A stretch of DNA of 64,000 nt from Prinia subflava. Its lineage: Eukaryota; Chordata; Aves; Passeriformes; Cisticolidae. The DNA lies in the NCBI RefSeq assembly GCF_021018805.1, contig NC_086251.1, positions 14,489,098-14,553,097 on the forward strand, in the 5' to 3' direction. The notes beneath the pieces are model-generated. The model worked only from the letters and a program-made list of their open reading frames with translations, had not been told where the DNA came from and did no database searches. Each line of letters opens with the position of its first letter. Within the stretch, counting starts at the first letter, position 1. Shown one piece after another: positions 57,401 to 64,000 of this stretch. A program made the translations under genes and the position numbers.

Positions 57401-60400
57401 GTGTGTTAAGATTTCTATGCTTTGGTTATTGTCTTGTTTAGACTTTGTTTGCCTAGGTTTTTAATTGATTGTAGAATAAGGCCACTCTCAGAACTCTTAT
57501 GCCTTCAGATATGTGCTTTTGTATAAATAAATTACTCTATTTAGATACTAAAATGCTGTAAGATCTTATAGATACTTTTTACCCGTACAACGACCTAGGC
57601 AAGTAACCATGCTTAAGTAAATATCTAAATTTGCAGGAGATAGTTCTATGGGTTAAAGTTTTTAAGGTACAAAAATTGATGATACACTTTACATCTGTTT
57701 TAGAAGCTGTTGAAATCAAACATTAATTCTCCTGGAACTCACTTTCTAATGTTGATTCACCCTACTTTGCCTGACAAATGAAGTAATGTTTAAGACTTTA
57801 TTAATATTTTTTCTTACTGATTTTCATCTGTCACCATTTAAAGGGAAATGTTCTTTATTTCTATGTTGCATTTCAAAAAAATAAGTAATACTCTCTCAGT
57901 ACATATTTTTTCAAGTATCATATTTGAATTACATTTTCTTCTTCTGGGTCTCTACAAATCAAATTATTTTTCCTCCTTAACTATACCAAATGGGCATGAC
58001 TTGACATCGAGACAGAATCCTTAATCAGACTGCAGAAGAAACAAGGAGAAAAGACAAAATAAAGGCAAAGGAGGGGAATAAACAGTGGTATTTTCCTGCA
58101 TTTCTGGATGCTATGTGATGTGTTTGCTCCAAATGGACATATGCTGGTTTGCGGATGTCCTGTTCTATTGCATTTCCATGATTTCCAGTATGACCAGTTA
58201 TGATCTCCAAAACAAGTTCTGTTTATTGTTGCTTACAGTCTCCTCTTAGGCTTGCTATCAAGAAAAGCAGTCACTTTCCTGAAGGAATTACTTGTGTTTT
58301 TTCTCTTCCCCTATTGACAGGATTGTACCGTTTGACTGGAGTATGAGTTGGATTTAACTGATCTATATTTTATAAAGTGTACAGCATAAAATTTGTGCTG
58401 TATTTGCAATATATATGGTTTTGTGGGGGTGTTATAATGGTTGGGGTTAATTATCTTAGAGGTATTTTCCAGTCCACATGGTTCTATGAGTCTAACAAGA
58501 GCCCTGTCATACTTTTGAAGACAGGTACTTTCATTTGGACTACTCAAATTGTTTGATAACATACATAAGTATTTATTTTAGATCATGTTATCGATTCATA
58601 TTTCCATTAGCTGAAATATTTAGCAATTTTCATGTCTATTCCATAATAATTCCATCTTGCTGGAAAAACCAAGGCCTGCCAGCCTCTAAGTATGAATAAT
58701 AAATACAAATTCTGAGAATTGTGTCAATAGAGTGAAATATAAATGCAAATAGTAGTGGTTTTTATTGCTTCTATTACATCTGCCTATTAGATCTTCATCA
58801 TTTTTCCCTTTTATGTTTTTGTTCCCTCTATAAAGCTATGTTCAACCAACCACTATACAATTAACCTAGATCAAACAGTCTCTAACTTTTCAGGATTTCA
58901 AAACTTTAGTTTCAAAATTTTCAGGATTAACTTTTTTTTAGCTTTAAATCACAGCCAAAATTCTCTTCCTAATCATGCTTATAAATTTGGCTGTAATTTT
59001 CTCCTTGTTTCAGTGACTCTTTAAAAATTTCCCTCTCAATGTTAGTAGTGCAAGGGAATAAAAAGTTAATCCTCAGCTGGCTGCTAGCAGTGGTTATCTA
59101 TAAAGCCTGGTCACTTAATTTCTCACTGTTCAGCAACATTCAGTACCCAACTTGATATTTTATTGAGTGTCAACAGACTGATCTTACAAAGAAAGCAACA
59201 CCACTCTAGAATAACTAAGAGCATAGTGTGCTCCATAATTCCAAGTATGTGTGTTTATTTTTGTGGCCTGTGAGTCTGTTTGAACCTCAAGAACTCGAGG
59301 CAATTGTATTGGAGTTTTCTTTTTTCCTTGCACTATATGTTTAATGGTTAACAACTACATGAGCCAACATTTTAAGCAAAATGTCTGACAAATTTTTTCT
59401 TATGTACGTTTAGGAAAAGCAAAATCAGTCCTTATTTATCCCACCCTCACACCCTGGAGACATTATTTATGACATAGAAGAATATCTTCTGTGCTAAAAC
59501 TTGACTATACTAAATTCGAGAAAATTTAACACAATTAGAATTTCTATGGCTTTCTGTATTTTAATCACTTATTGCTGTCATAAAATAGATGAAGGAAGAG
59601 TTAGTAAATTCAAAGCTGTAGTATCCTTTAATTGTAATGAAGTTTTATAGCTAGGGAATATGATGCCAGATTTTCCTTCTAAAAATTTCTAAATTATCAT
59701 TGTATTTCTGTGCTATGTATCAAGTGACACATAACAAGCTTAAACACATTTTGGAAGGTTTTATTAAAAAAACCTCTTCACTTTCTAATTTTCACACAAA
59801 GAAAACAATGAACGTTGCCATCTTATAAATGTGCCTATGGACAAAAAACTCTATTAATGAAGGATTAAGATGGGAAGAATACAGATGAGTTTCAAATATT
59901 TTTAGAAAATTAATCTTTATTAATGTAATTACGTTGACCATGTTATGTCTTAAAATAAGTCTCCTTAGATTAAATCAAAGTCTTGTGTTGTTGGTGTGTG
60001 TTTACTATAATTTTTCAGAAGACCTACTGCTCCTCAGTTTAAACTCAGAATTTACTATCAGCATGAAAATAAAAACTGTGTTCTGTCCAATCTTCACTTT
60101 TCTGGATGGCCCTGCTGCTGCTTTCAGGCTAAGTATTTTTAGTAAACCTAAACCTATGGTTTAGGCAGAGCTTTGGAGAGGTCTGTCGAGGTTTAATCTT
60201 TTCCAGGCAAATAAGAATTAACCCCCATGGGGATACATCCCATCATGGCTATGCAGTTGACTATTTCCTCAGGAACGTACAATTCTCTTACAAAGATTGC
60301 ATCAATGGTCTTGTGTTTGGGTGTTTCAGGAACCAGTATTTATCCACACCAGATTTTATGCTGGTTTGTATTTCTGATGGCAATAGACACAGCATGCTAA

Positions 60401-63400
60401 AGGTGCAGGAGCTCATTTCCAAAGAAAACATCTATTGCAGAGCCCTTGCAAGACAATCCGGTTCTTTTCCAACCTCTTCTGCTTTGCAGACTTGCAACTT
60501 CCCTCGATGTATTTTAGAGTTCATTCTTTCCTCTTGGAATATTTATCAACCCTCTTGGTCTCCTACTTTCTAGTTTACCCCAGCTGCAAATAAATTTATG
60601 GGGTTTTTTTCCTGTACTTGTATTAATTGACAGTAAAACTTCACCAGTATCATTTAGGTTGTTGAGCACCTTTTCATAAGACCTTCTGCTTTCTGACTTG
60701 TTTTTAAGAAGAGAAATAGTGAACTCAGGTACTTAGTTCAAAGGAAAACTTCCATTATGTTCAGAGTTACTTTCTGAAATTCTGGTGCTGGTGGTGGAGC
60801 TGGTTGCAGGAAGGTTTCCAATCCAGGGTGAAGCTGCAGAAGAAGCTGAGTTAAAGCATCAAAATCATTCGTTAATACAGAAAGGTGGAAGGGCATAGTG
60901 AGAATAGTAAAAACCTTCCAAGCATTCTACAAAATAACTTAATATGTTGGTATAATAAACCAGGGGAAAGAGGAAGAAGAGATTTTAAGAAGCTCCCCAA
61001 ACAAAAAAGAAAACAGCCAAAATGTATTAACTCTCTCTTTTAGACAGTGAGTGAACTGTAATGAAAGCATTAGGTGCTACATTAGTGTTACTAATGTTGG
61101 ATTTTTCTCTGAAAAATTATCTTGTTTTCTGCTTAGAAAAGTCAAATGCTTCCTGCTGCTTATTTTGTTTATTTTTTGCTTCCCTTAAAATCTATTGCAG
61201 ATGTTTGTAGGACAATCTGTGAAACCTTCAGAGAGCAAATTTAATGTTGTGGTAAAAGTACTTGTGGCTGCATAAATCAGTTCATGGTAGGCTGTTGCAG
61301 GAGAGAGGGGAAGGAGCTTGTACAAGACACAGACTGTTGAAAACTGCTCTGCTGGAAGCTGAGAGAGTGATTTTTTTAAATTGTTTTGGTCCAGATTTCT
61401 GATTTTTGCAGAAGCAAGGGAGTGTTTGATGAATCACAGGTCACATAACTTCTAATGGTGCCTTTACCAAGACTATTTACATATTTCTCTGTGTATGAAT
61501 GCAGAAAGGTGTAGATAGTAATAGGATAATAATGGATGTTCAGCAGGGTGAAGTGGGATAGTTGTCCTTGTGTCTCTGCATTTCATTATAGGCTGGACAG
61601 TAAAAACAAGCATCAAGAAAAATGTCTGATACTTCAAAGAGGAGCTGTGCAAGGCTTCTCTGTAGGGTATTTGTGGTGAATTCTTAGATCATTGAAATCT
61701 ATCCATTTGCTTGGCTTTACAAGAGAGAAAGCTGTTATCACTTTTTTTTTTAATCCAGTGTAATAACGTGAGGAAAAAACTGCATTTAGTGTTACCTTGT
61801 CAGTGTGATCTCTTTGTGTCTGAATGTGCTGTTCAGTTCTGAGCAGCTTTAAACCAGTGGGAATTTGTCTCACAGTTGATTGTCTCCAAGTGACACAATG
61901 CTTGAAATAAGAATGGATTACAAAGAACACTTCACCTACCCTGGAGGAAAATTACAGTTTTTCAGTTTAATGGGGGAGGAGGGTTTAGGGTATTCTGCAT
62001 GTTCCCATTCATAAGCCTTACAGAGCTGTAAATTTGTCTGATACACAACACACTGAAGAAGAGTCAAATAAAAATTACAAGTTTGTACAATATAATTTGT
62101 CAAATACAAATTACAAGCTCATTAATATGAGGAAAATAAAATGCCCCATAATTCAATGATGAAATGTTTCCTTTTGGATAGCAGGGAAACAAAACATTAT
62201 TGTTACCCTGTTTGTCATGGATATGCCTCACACCTATCACATCTTGTCCATGGTGCAGTATCTTGCCCAAATGTCAGTGCTAAACATCAGGAACAATGAA
62301 TGTTAGGAACACAGGAAAACCTGTGCAAAATTTGTATTACTACAGAGAGGTACTGGGATTCCAAACAAACTTCCCTTGAAGGAAAAAATATTATCTGCCA
62401 AAAGTTCATTTCAAGAGACTGTTTATTTCTCAATACAAATATGTTTCAAACATTAGGAACAAGGATAATCCTAGACTGCATGGTGCCCATAAGGAATCTT
62501 TTTATTATGGAGCTGGCATGTTAGCTGCTCTAGATTCTTATGTTGTGTGGAATGGGGCAGGATCAAAACAACTTGGAGCTGCAGCAGTTGCAGTGAAAGA
62601 CACTGCTGCAGCTTGTCAAGAGTTCAAGTTCCACAGCTTTCATTTGAGAGATGGATTTGTCATTGCAGCTGTTCTGTTGTTGGACCCTCAGGTCCCCGCT
62701 TTGCTTATCCAACAGTATTACAGTACCTGTGAAAAAATGAATTGGTTTTTGGAAGAAATGCAACTTTCTTGGGCTCAATGAAATTATAACTTATGTAATA
62801 AAATAACTCAATGGTTCTGGTATGTTTCTTGGCATTAATTTGTAGAATCTGCTTGAGATCCCTCGTTATCTCTCTCTATCGAATTTCACATTTTCTGAAT
62901 GTTATCAAAAAGCCACAAACATTTTACTTTAAAATTAGGACTAGTTGCTCTATTTAGTCTTGCTAGGCAAGAATTCCTCTGTTCTTTCTCTATGAAAGTA
63001 ATCTTTTTCACTTTACTTTTTTAATAGTTTCCCATCTTTATCTGGTTGTCTAGGAGTTGTGTGTAAACGCAAATTCATAGCATTTATCTTGAACTGTAAA
63101 AAGCTATGCATATGGTTATCTGTGTTATAATGAAAACCTCCTTTGAAGACTGTGAGGATACTTCTGCTACTAAACTTGAGTATATTTGTAATTGCTTGCA
63201 TGAAGGTGGCTGTCATGCAGAAATAAATATTAATTAATGAATACTAATTTCATGCAGCCAGGGTAGCTCTTTTGGTATTGATGAAATTATTGATGGAGGA
63301 AGAGCCATAACTATAGCTGTTGTAAGCTGTAGAAAATCTGCAGCAACATAAAACTCTTTAAATCAGGGAAAGAAAAGAAGAGGACAAGAAGAAATCCTCA

Positions 63401-63998
63401 TTTAAAATCCTTAGACTAAATATGCCAGTAATTTTGCATAGTAGGAGTACATACCACTGTAATAAAGGGCTGTGATGGCTCCCACATCTCATGGATTATC
63501 TCTTGGCTTCAGTTAAATGCAGTTTAATTGGCTGAGTTACAAGCAATTTGGTGAAATTTAGAGGATTTCTAGAAATTCTTAGTTTCCCTGACCTTAATAT
63601 TTGTATATTAACAAGTCAGTCTTCAGAGGGTTAGTGATTGAAAGATTAGTCCCCAAAGTGTTGGCACTTAGCAGAGATAAAATATTCAGGTACCTGTGAA
63701 AGGAAGATACCAAATTGCTCATGCAGAATTATTAATACAATTGTGCCTTTTCAGTTTCAGAAGACTTTAAATATTATTTGGGTCTCAATACCAAAACTGG
63801 TAGTAACTTTAAAGTTTAGGAAAATATTTTTGTTTCTAGATATCAGCTATACTGCTGCTGGATGTCTATTTTCTGCTCTTTTTTTGATAGTCTTGTGAAA
63901 CATGGGGACATGTGCTTGGATGCAGATGAATGTCCATGCTCATGGAAAGGAAAGGAGTATTTTCCAGGCGACAAAGTAATTTCTTCCTGCCATACATG
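19503..63998 (+). CDS. OTOG: Otogelin (OTOG), 5' third of gene, 24 exons read, 3' part outside window
   Basis: Otogelin is a secreted, mucin- and VWF-like glycoprotein of the acellular gels of the inner ear (known biology). Joining the 24 exons listed separately gives 2,741 nt, 913 codons plus 2 nt, in one open frame with GT-AG introns. Order: signal peptide (about 1-28), low-complexity leader, EGF-like module (about 66-96), VWD1 (about 97-255, GLCGNNN motif), C8 (about 300-372), TIL (about 375-425), short VWC-like Cys cluster, VWD2 (about 470-650, [10 protein letters not shown]), C8 (about 662-731), TIL (about 733-795), VWC-like cluster and a third TIL (about 828-895, D'-like). Human otogelin is about 2,900 residues, so roughly the first third is here. 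Translated exons match remembered human otogelin closely. The least certain part is the leader, exons 2-4. OTOG-like (OTOGL) is a paralogue, but linkage to USH1C and the wording favour OTOG. Confidence 0.96.
19601..19858. repeat. 38-bp minisatellite in OTOG intron 1
   Basis: Six full 38-bp units (starting 19601, 19639, 19677, 19715, 19753, 19791) and a rearranged partial copy to about 19858. Each unit contains CTAACCTGATGGGTTAG-type and GTTAGTTACCACTAAC-type inverted repeats. Units 1 and 2 are identical, and units 3 and 6 are identical to each other, giving an A-A-B, A-A-B order with a 114-bp super-period. The array fills most of the 319-bp intron. Confidence 0.95.
19874..19934 (+). CDS. OTOG: OTOG exon 2, end of signal peptide and leader
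   Basis: Acceptor TTGCCTTCCAG, donor GTAAGA. It continues the frame of exon 1 as [20 protein letters not shown] plus two bases. A-R-A followed by Q is a plausible signal-peptidase site. Phase fits exons 1 and 3; sequence is GC-rich and poorly conserved, so support is splice signals, phase and open frame. Confidence 0.72.
20035..20089 (+). CDS. OTOG: OTOG exon 3, low-complexity leader
   Basis: Acceptor with a long C/T tract ending CCCCTCAG, donor GTGAGG. It codes [19 protein letters not shown] in phase with exon 2 and ends in phase 0. Gly/Arg/Ser-rich, similar in composition to the leader of human otogelin but not alignable by eye. Confidence 0.65.
20090..21072 (+). other. OTOG intron 3
   Basis: Starts with GC-rich island sequence, including two copies of a GGGCCGGGCTGAGGAGC unit near 20100-20140, then becomes AT-rich. 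No further exon recognised. Confidence 0.5.
21073..21100 (+). CDS. OTOG: OTOG provisional exon 4 (28-nt micro-exon)
   Basis: A 28-nt segment between an acceptor preceded by a T-rich tract (TTTCTGGGCTAG) and a strong donor GTATGT. It starts in phase 0 and ends in phase 1, exactly what exons 3 and 5 require, and codes PTEQKSSIR with no stop, joining as ...[14 protein letters not shown]. No homology is visible because this leader is poorly conserved. Some other small exon or exons in 20090-28762 could do the same job. Confidence 0.45.
27451..27490. repeat. Poly(T) run of 40
   Basis: An uninterrupted run of 40 T, preceded by a 7-T run. On the minus strand it would be an A tail, but no polyadenylation signal or recognisable retrocopy lies next to it. 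Length is likely to vary between individuals and to be error-prone in sequencing. Confidence 0.95.
27671..27835 (+). mobile_element. CR1 LINE, 3'-end fragment
   Basis: Carries the well-known CR1 3' blocks: a GGTGATGAGACACT segment, TGGGTGCCCCATCC, TTGGAGGTCTTCAAGGCCAG, GGTTGGAATGAGATCATCTT, TAAGGTCTCTTCCAACCCAA and a TTCTAGGATTA end. It lies in OTOG intron 4, sense orientation. 5'-truncated as typical of CR1; no coding part remains. Confidence 0.92.
28763..28855 (+). CDS. OTOG: OTOG exon 5, EGF-like module
   Basis: Acceptor TTTCCACTCAG, donor GTGTGT. Codes (D)[18 protein letters not shown] then [12 protein letters not shown], human ...[16 protein letters not shown] then [11 protein letters not shown]. 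The Cys spacing CFNGGEC...CDC...C is EGF-like, and N-A-T is a glycosylation sequon. The frame is open for more than 130 nt upstream of the acceptor, without homology. Confidence 0.95.
29079..29233 (+). CDS. OTOG: OTOG exon 6, start of VWD1
   Basis: Acceptor TTTTGTTAG, donor GTAGGG. Codes [20 protein letters not shown] followed by [12 protein letters not shown]...SIQ, a typical VWD opening (W-G-x-x-x-x-x-T-F-D-G-x-x-Y). Ends in phase 0. Confidence 0.97.
29636..29754 (+). CDS. OTOG: OTOG exon 7, VWD1
   Basis: Acceptor TTTGGCAG, donor GTAATT. Codes [20 protein letters not shown] then [19 protein letters not shown], with human VHNDPQCGSSPYTCSRAVSL as the counterpart. Ends in phase 2. Confidence 0.97.
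30120..30325 (+). CDS. OTOG: OTOG exon 8, core of VWD1
   Basis: Acceptor TCATGCCAG, donor GTGAGT. Codes [20 protein letters not shown], then [20 protein letters not shown] and [19 protein letters not shown]. The GLCGNNN...DD motif is the conserved VWD calcium and disulfide region. Confidence 0.98.
30326..31873 (+). other. OTOG intron 8
   Basis: Apart from the TTTTG microsatellite and an A-run near 30880, nothing was recognised. Confidence 0.55.
30367..30395. repeat. (TTTTG)n microsatellite
   Basis: Short run of TTTTG units in OTOG intron 8, bordered by T-rich sequence. Confidence 0.85.
31874..32004 (+). CDS. OTOG: OTOG exon 9, end of VWD1
   Basis: Acceptor CTTGTCTAG, donor GTTTGC. Codes (G)[18 protein letters not shown] then [20 protein letters not shown] and RESLQ. 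Human KLTDDVVEFVHSWQE is the counterpart. Ends in phase 0. Confidence 0.97.
32005..32867 (+). other. OTOG intron 9
   Basis: 863 bp of AT-rich intron; nothing recognised. Confidence 0.55.
32868..32974 (+). CDS. OTOG: OTOG exon 10, C8 module
   Basis: Acceptor CATTTCAG, donor GTAAGT. Codes [20 protein letters not shown] then [15 protein letters not shown] plus two bases of M. Human ...[22 protein letters not shown] is the counterpart, so this is the start of the first C8 domain. Confidence 0.97.
32975..33911 (+). other. OTOG intron 10
   Basis: Contains nearly three copies of a 13-bp CTTGAATATGTCC unit at 33246-33282. Otherwise nothing recognised. Confidence 0.6.
33912..34021 (+). CDS. OTOG: OTOG exon 11, C8 module
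   Basis: Acceptor TTATTTGTAAG, donor GTAATG. Codes (M)[19 protein letters not shown] followed by [17 protein letters not shown]. Human [20 protein letters not shown] is the counterpart. Ends in phase 1. Confidence 0.97.
34022..34807 (+). other. OTOG intron 11
   Basis: 786 bp, AT-rich; nothing recognised. Confidence 0.55.
34808..34933 (+). CDS. OTOG: OTOG exon 12, first TIL module
   Basis: Acceptor TATTTCAG, donor GTGAGT. Codes (V)[41 protein letters not shown]. Ten cysteines with TIL-type spacing. Ends in phase 1. Confidence 0.97.
34934..36118 (+). other. OTOG intron 12
   Basis: 1.2 kb, with a G/T-rich stretch near 35240-35335. Nothing else recognised. Confidence 0.55.
36119..36227 (+). 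CDS. OTOG: OTOG exon 13, end of TIL and start of VWC-like cluster
   Basis: Acceptor TTTTTCTAG, donor GTGAGT. Codes (G)[35 protein letters not shown]. Human GLIFEDGGCVAPAECPC is the counterpart. Ends in phase 2. Confidence 0.96.
36228..37045 (+). other. OTOG intron 13
   Basis: 818 bp; nothing recognised. Confidence 0.55.
37046..37092 (+). CDS. OTOG: OTOG exon 14 (47 nt), VWC-like cluster
   Basis: Acceptor GATTTCAG, donor GTATGT. Codes (C)[15 protein letters not shown] plus one base; human CNTCTCTSGKWECSTAVCP. N-F-T is a glycosylation sequon. Short, but phases match on both sides. Confidence 0.95.
37093..37561 (+). other. OTOG intron 14
   Basis: 469 bp; nothing recognised. Confidence 0.55.
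37562..37707 (+). CDS. OTOG: OTOG exon 15, start of VWD2
   Basis: Acceptor GTTTTCCAG, donor GTGGGA. Codes (A)[48 protein letters not shown]. Typical VWD opening ([10 protein letters not shown]). Ends in phase 0. Confidence 0.98.
37708..43039 (+). other. OTOG intron 15 (5.3 kb)
   Basis: Long AT-rich intron with a T run near 40630-40647. Open frames here (for example 39450-39740) show no recognisable protein. No mobile element with clear ends was seen. Confidence 0.55.
43040..43172 (+). CDS. OTOG: OTOG exon 16, VWD2
   Basis: Acceptor CACTTGCAG, donor GTAAGG. Codes [44 protein letters not shown]. Human [20 protein letters not shown] is the counterpart. Ends in phase 1. Confidence 0.98.
43173..44136 (+). 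other. OTOG intron 16
   Basis: 964 bp; nothing recognised. Confidence 0.55.
44137..44314 (+). CDS. OTOG: OTOG exon 17, core of VWD2
   Basis: Acceptor TTGCTCCCCAG, donor GTATGC after a T run. Codes (E)[58 protein letters not shown] plus two bases of L. The GLCGTFNGN...DDF motif marks the domain. Phase 2 end is fixed by exon 18. Confidence 0.98.
44315..46037 (+). other. OTOG intron 17
   Basis: 1.7 kb; somewhat GC-richer patch at 44620-44830 without a recognisable gene or repeat. Confidence 0.55.
46038..46162 (+). CDS. OTOG: OTOG exon 18, end of VWD2
   Basis: Acceptor TTTTTTGTATAAG, donor GTGGGC. Codes (L)[41 protein letters not shown]. Human SPVGVPESTPQLFGNSWKT is the counterpart. Ends in phase 1. 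Confidence 0.97.
46163..47050 (+). other. OTOG intron 18
   Basis: 888 bp; nothing recognised. Confidence 0.55.
47051..47263 (+). CDS. OTOG: OTOG exon 19, second C8 module
   Basis: Acceptor TTTGTGTAG, donor GTGAGT. Codes (A)[59 protein letters not shown] and on to PDC. Human ...[20 protein letters not shown] is the counterpart. Ends in phase 1. Confidence 0.98.
47264..48821 (+). other. OTOG intron 19
   Basis: 1.6 kb, AT-rich; nothing recognised. Confidence 0.55.
48822..48987 (+). CDS. OTOG: OTOG exon 20, second TIL module
   Basis: Acceptor GTTTGGACAG, donor GTGGGT. Codes (A)[54 protein letters not shown] plus two bases. TIL-type cysteine spacing. Ends in phase 2. Confidence 0.97.
48988..49492 (+). 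other. OTOG intron 20
   Basis: 505 bp with an A run near 49329-49340; nothing else recognised. Confidence 0.55.
49493..49567 (+). CDS. OTOG: OTOG exon 21, end of TIL and VWC-like start
   Basis: Acceptor CTATTCCAG, donor GTAAGA. Codes (R)[24 protein letters not shown] plus two bases. Human RNQCSCHFQGVDYPPGD is the counterpart. Confidence 0.96.
49568..52033 (+). other. OTOG intron 21
   Basis: 2.5 kb. An uncharacterised GC-richer patch lies at about 50510-50680. No confident repeat family or exon recognised. Confidence 0.5.
52034..52077 (+). CDS. OTOG: OTOG exon 22 (44 nt), VWC-like cluster
   Basis: Acceptor TTCTATTGCAG, donor GTGAGT. Codes (C)[14 protein letters not shown] plus one base; human CHCKDGVMSCDS. 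Phases match exons 21 and 23. Confidence 0.93.
52078..52535 (+). other. OTOG intron 22
   Basis: 458 bp; nothing recognised. Confidence 0.55.
52536..52689 (+). CDS. OTOG: OTOG exon 23, third TIL module (D'-like)
   Basis: Acceptor TTCCCTCCAG, donor GTGAGT. Codes (A)[50 protein letters not shown] plus two bases. N-C-S and N-L-T are sequons. No VWD precedes this TIL, as in the D' region of VWF-type proteins. Confidence 0.97.
54618..55930 (-). mobile_element. Solo LTR of an endogenous retrovirus, antisense to OTOG
   Basis: 1,313 bp with LTR ends TGTCATGG at the left and CCGAGACA at the right, so it starts TG and ends CA and has TGTC/GACA inverted ends. It is flanked by a perfect 5-bp target duplication CTGGT at 54613-54617 and 55931-55935. 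Orientation comes from AATAAA on the minus strand (54746-54751) followed by GT-rich sequence about 130 bp before the minus-strand 3' end, and a TATA-like AATATATTT near 55740. No coding remnant or second LTR copy is present. A 5-bp duplication fits ERVL-like or some other avian ERV groups; family not assigned. Confidence 0.88.
56520..57589 (+). mobile_element. LTR-like element, boundaries uncertain
   Basis: About 1.07 kb with start TGTCGG and end CCGTACA, a TATA-like GGATAAAAGG at 56939-56948, a C/G-rich central part with repeated GGGACCCC-type blocks (about 57080-57240), and a sense AATAAA near 57527 about 60 bp before the right end. This order resembles a solo LTR in plus orientation. No matching 5-bp duplication lies at these ends; instead GCAAGTA occurs at 56511-56517 and 57599-57605, so the true ends may differ. 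Confidence 0.45.
63891..63998 (+). CDS. OTOG: OTOG exon 24, third TIL module continued; last exon in window
   Basis: Acceptor TTTTTTTGATAG; bases 63999-64000 are GT, so the exon appears to end exactly at the window edge. Codes (G)[35 protein letters not shown] plus two bases of C. Human [16 protein letters not shown] is the counterpart. Confidence 0.96.
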
Positions 63999-64000
63999 GT

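Larger units (their letters stand above)
52690..63890 (+). other. OTOG intron 23 (11.2 kb)
   Basis: The longest intron of the window. It carries a G/T-rich tract near 53875-53952, an antisense solo LTR and a second LTR-like element (listed separately). From about 57.6 to 63.9 kb it is AT-rich; open frames such as 62518-62781 match nothing I recognise. Confidence 0.6.

Noticed and set aside
62518..62781. 87-codon ORF in OTOG intron 23
   Set aside because: No family recognised and competing ORFs in other frames and on the other strand over the same bases; left unannotated.

Overview
The window looks like vertebrate nuclear DNA from a bird (possibly a songbird). Genes are split into small exons by GT-AG introns. 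Two 3'-end fragments of CR1 LINEs, the dominant avian retrotransposon, are present, together with a solo retroviral LTR. Two CpG-rich islands sit at gene starts. No tRNA, rRNA, CRISPR or prokaryotic-type gene was seen. Gene identities rest on reading the translated exons against remembered human proteins; no alignment was run.

Layout: positions 187-16366 hold the 5' two thirds of a minus-strand gene, USH1C (harmonin). Eleven coding exons give 295 codons: the N-terminal harmonin homology domain, PDZ1 and essentially all of PDZ2. The rest (coiled coil, PST region, PDZ3) lies left of base 1. Positions 16367-19502 are a 3.1-kb divergent intergenic region. Positions 19503-63998 hold the 5' third of a plus-strand gene, OTOG (otogelin). 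Twenty-three exons are well or reasonably supported and one 28-nt micro-exon is provisional. Together they give 913 codons plus 2 nt in one continuous frame: signal peptide, EGF-like module, VWD1-C8-TIL, VWD2-C8-TIL and a third TIL module. The window ends exactly on the GT donor of exon 24, so both genes run off the window.

Function: both genes are inner-ear genes. Harmonin is the scaffold of hair-cell stereocilia tip-link complexes; otogelin is a secreted glycoprotein of the acellular gels over the sensory epithelia (tectorial membrane, otolithic membranes and cupulae in mammals). USH1C and OTOG are also adjacent and divergent in human 11p15.1, so this is conserved synteny. Each gene has its own CpG island (about 15.89-16.56 kb and 19.08-20.34 kb).

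Non-coding content worth noting: a 38-bp minisatellite with an AAB-AAB higher-order pattern in OTOG intron 1; a well-bounded antisense solo LTR with a 5-bp target duplication and a second LTR-like element in OTOG intron 23; CR1 3' ends in USH1C intron 1 and OTOG intron 4; two adjacent perfect stem-loops in USH1C intron 1; and a 59-bp tandem duplication. I found no convincing undescribed biological system. The interest lies in gene structure and mobile or repeat elements.
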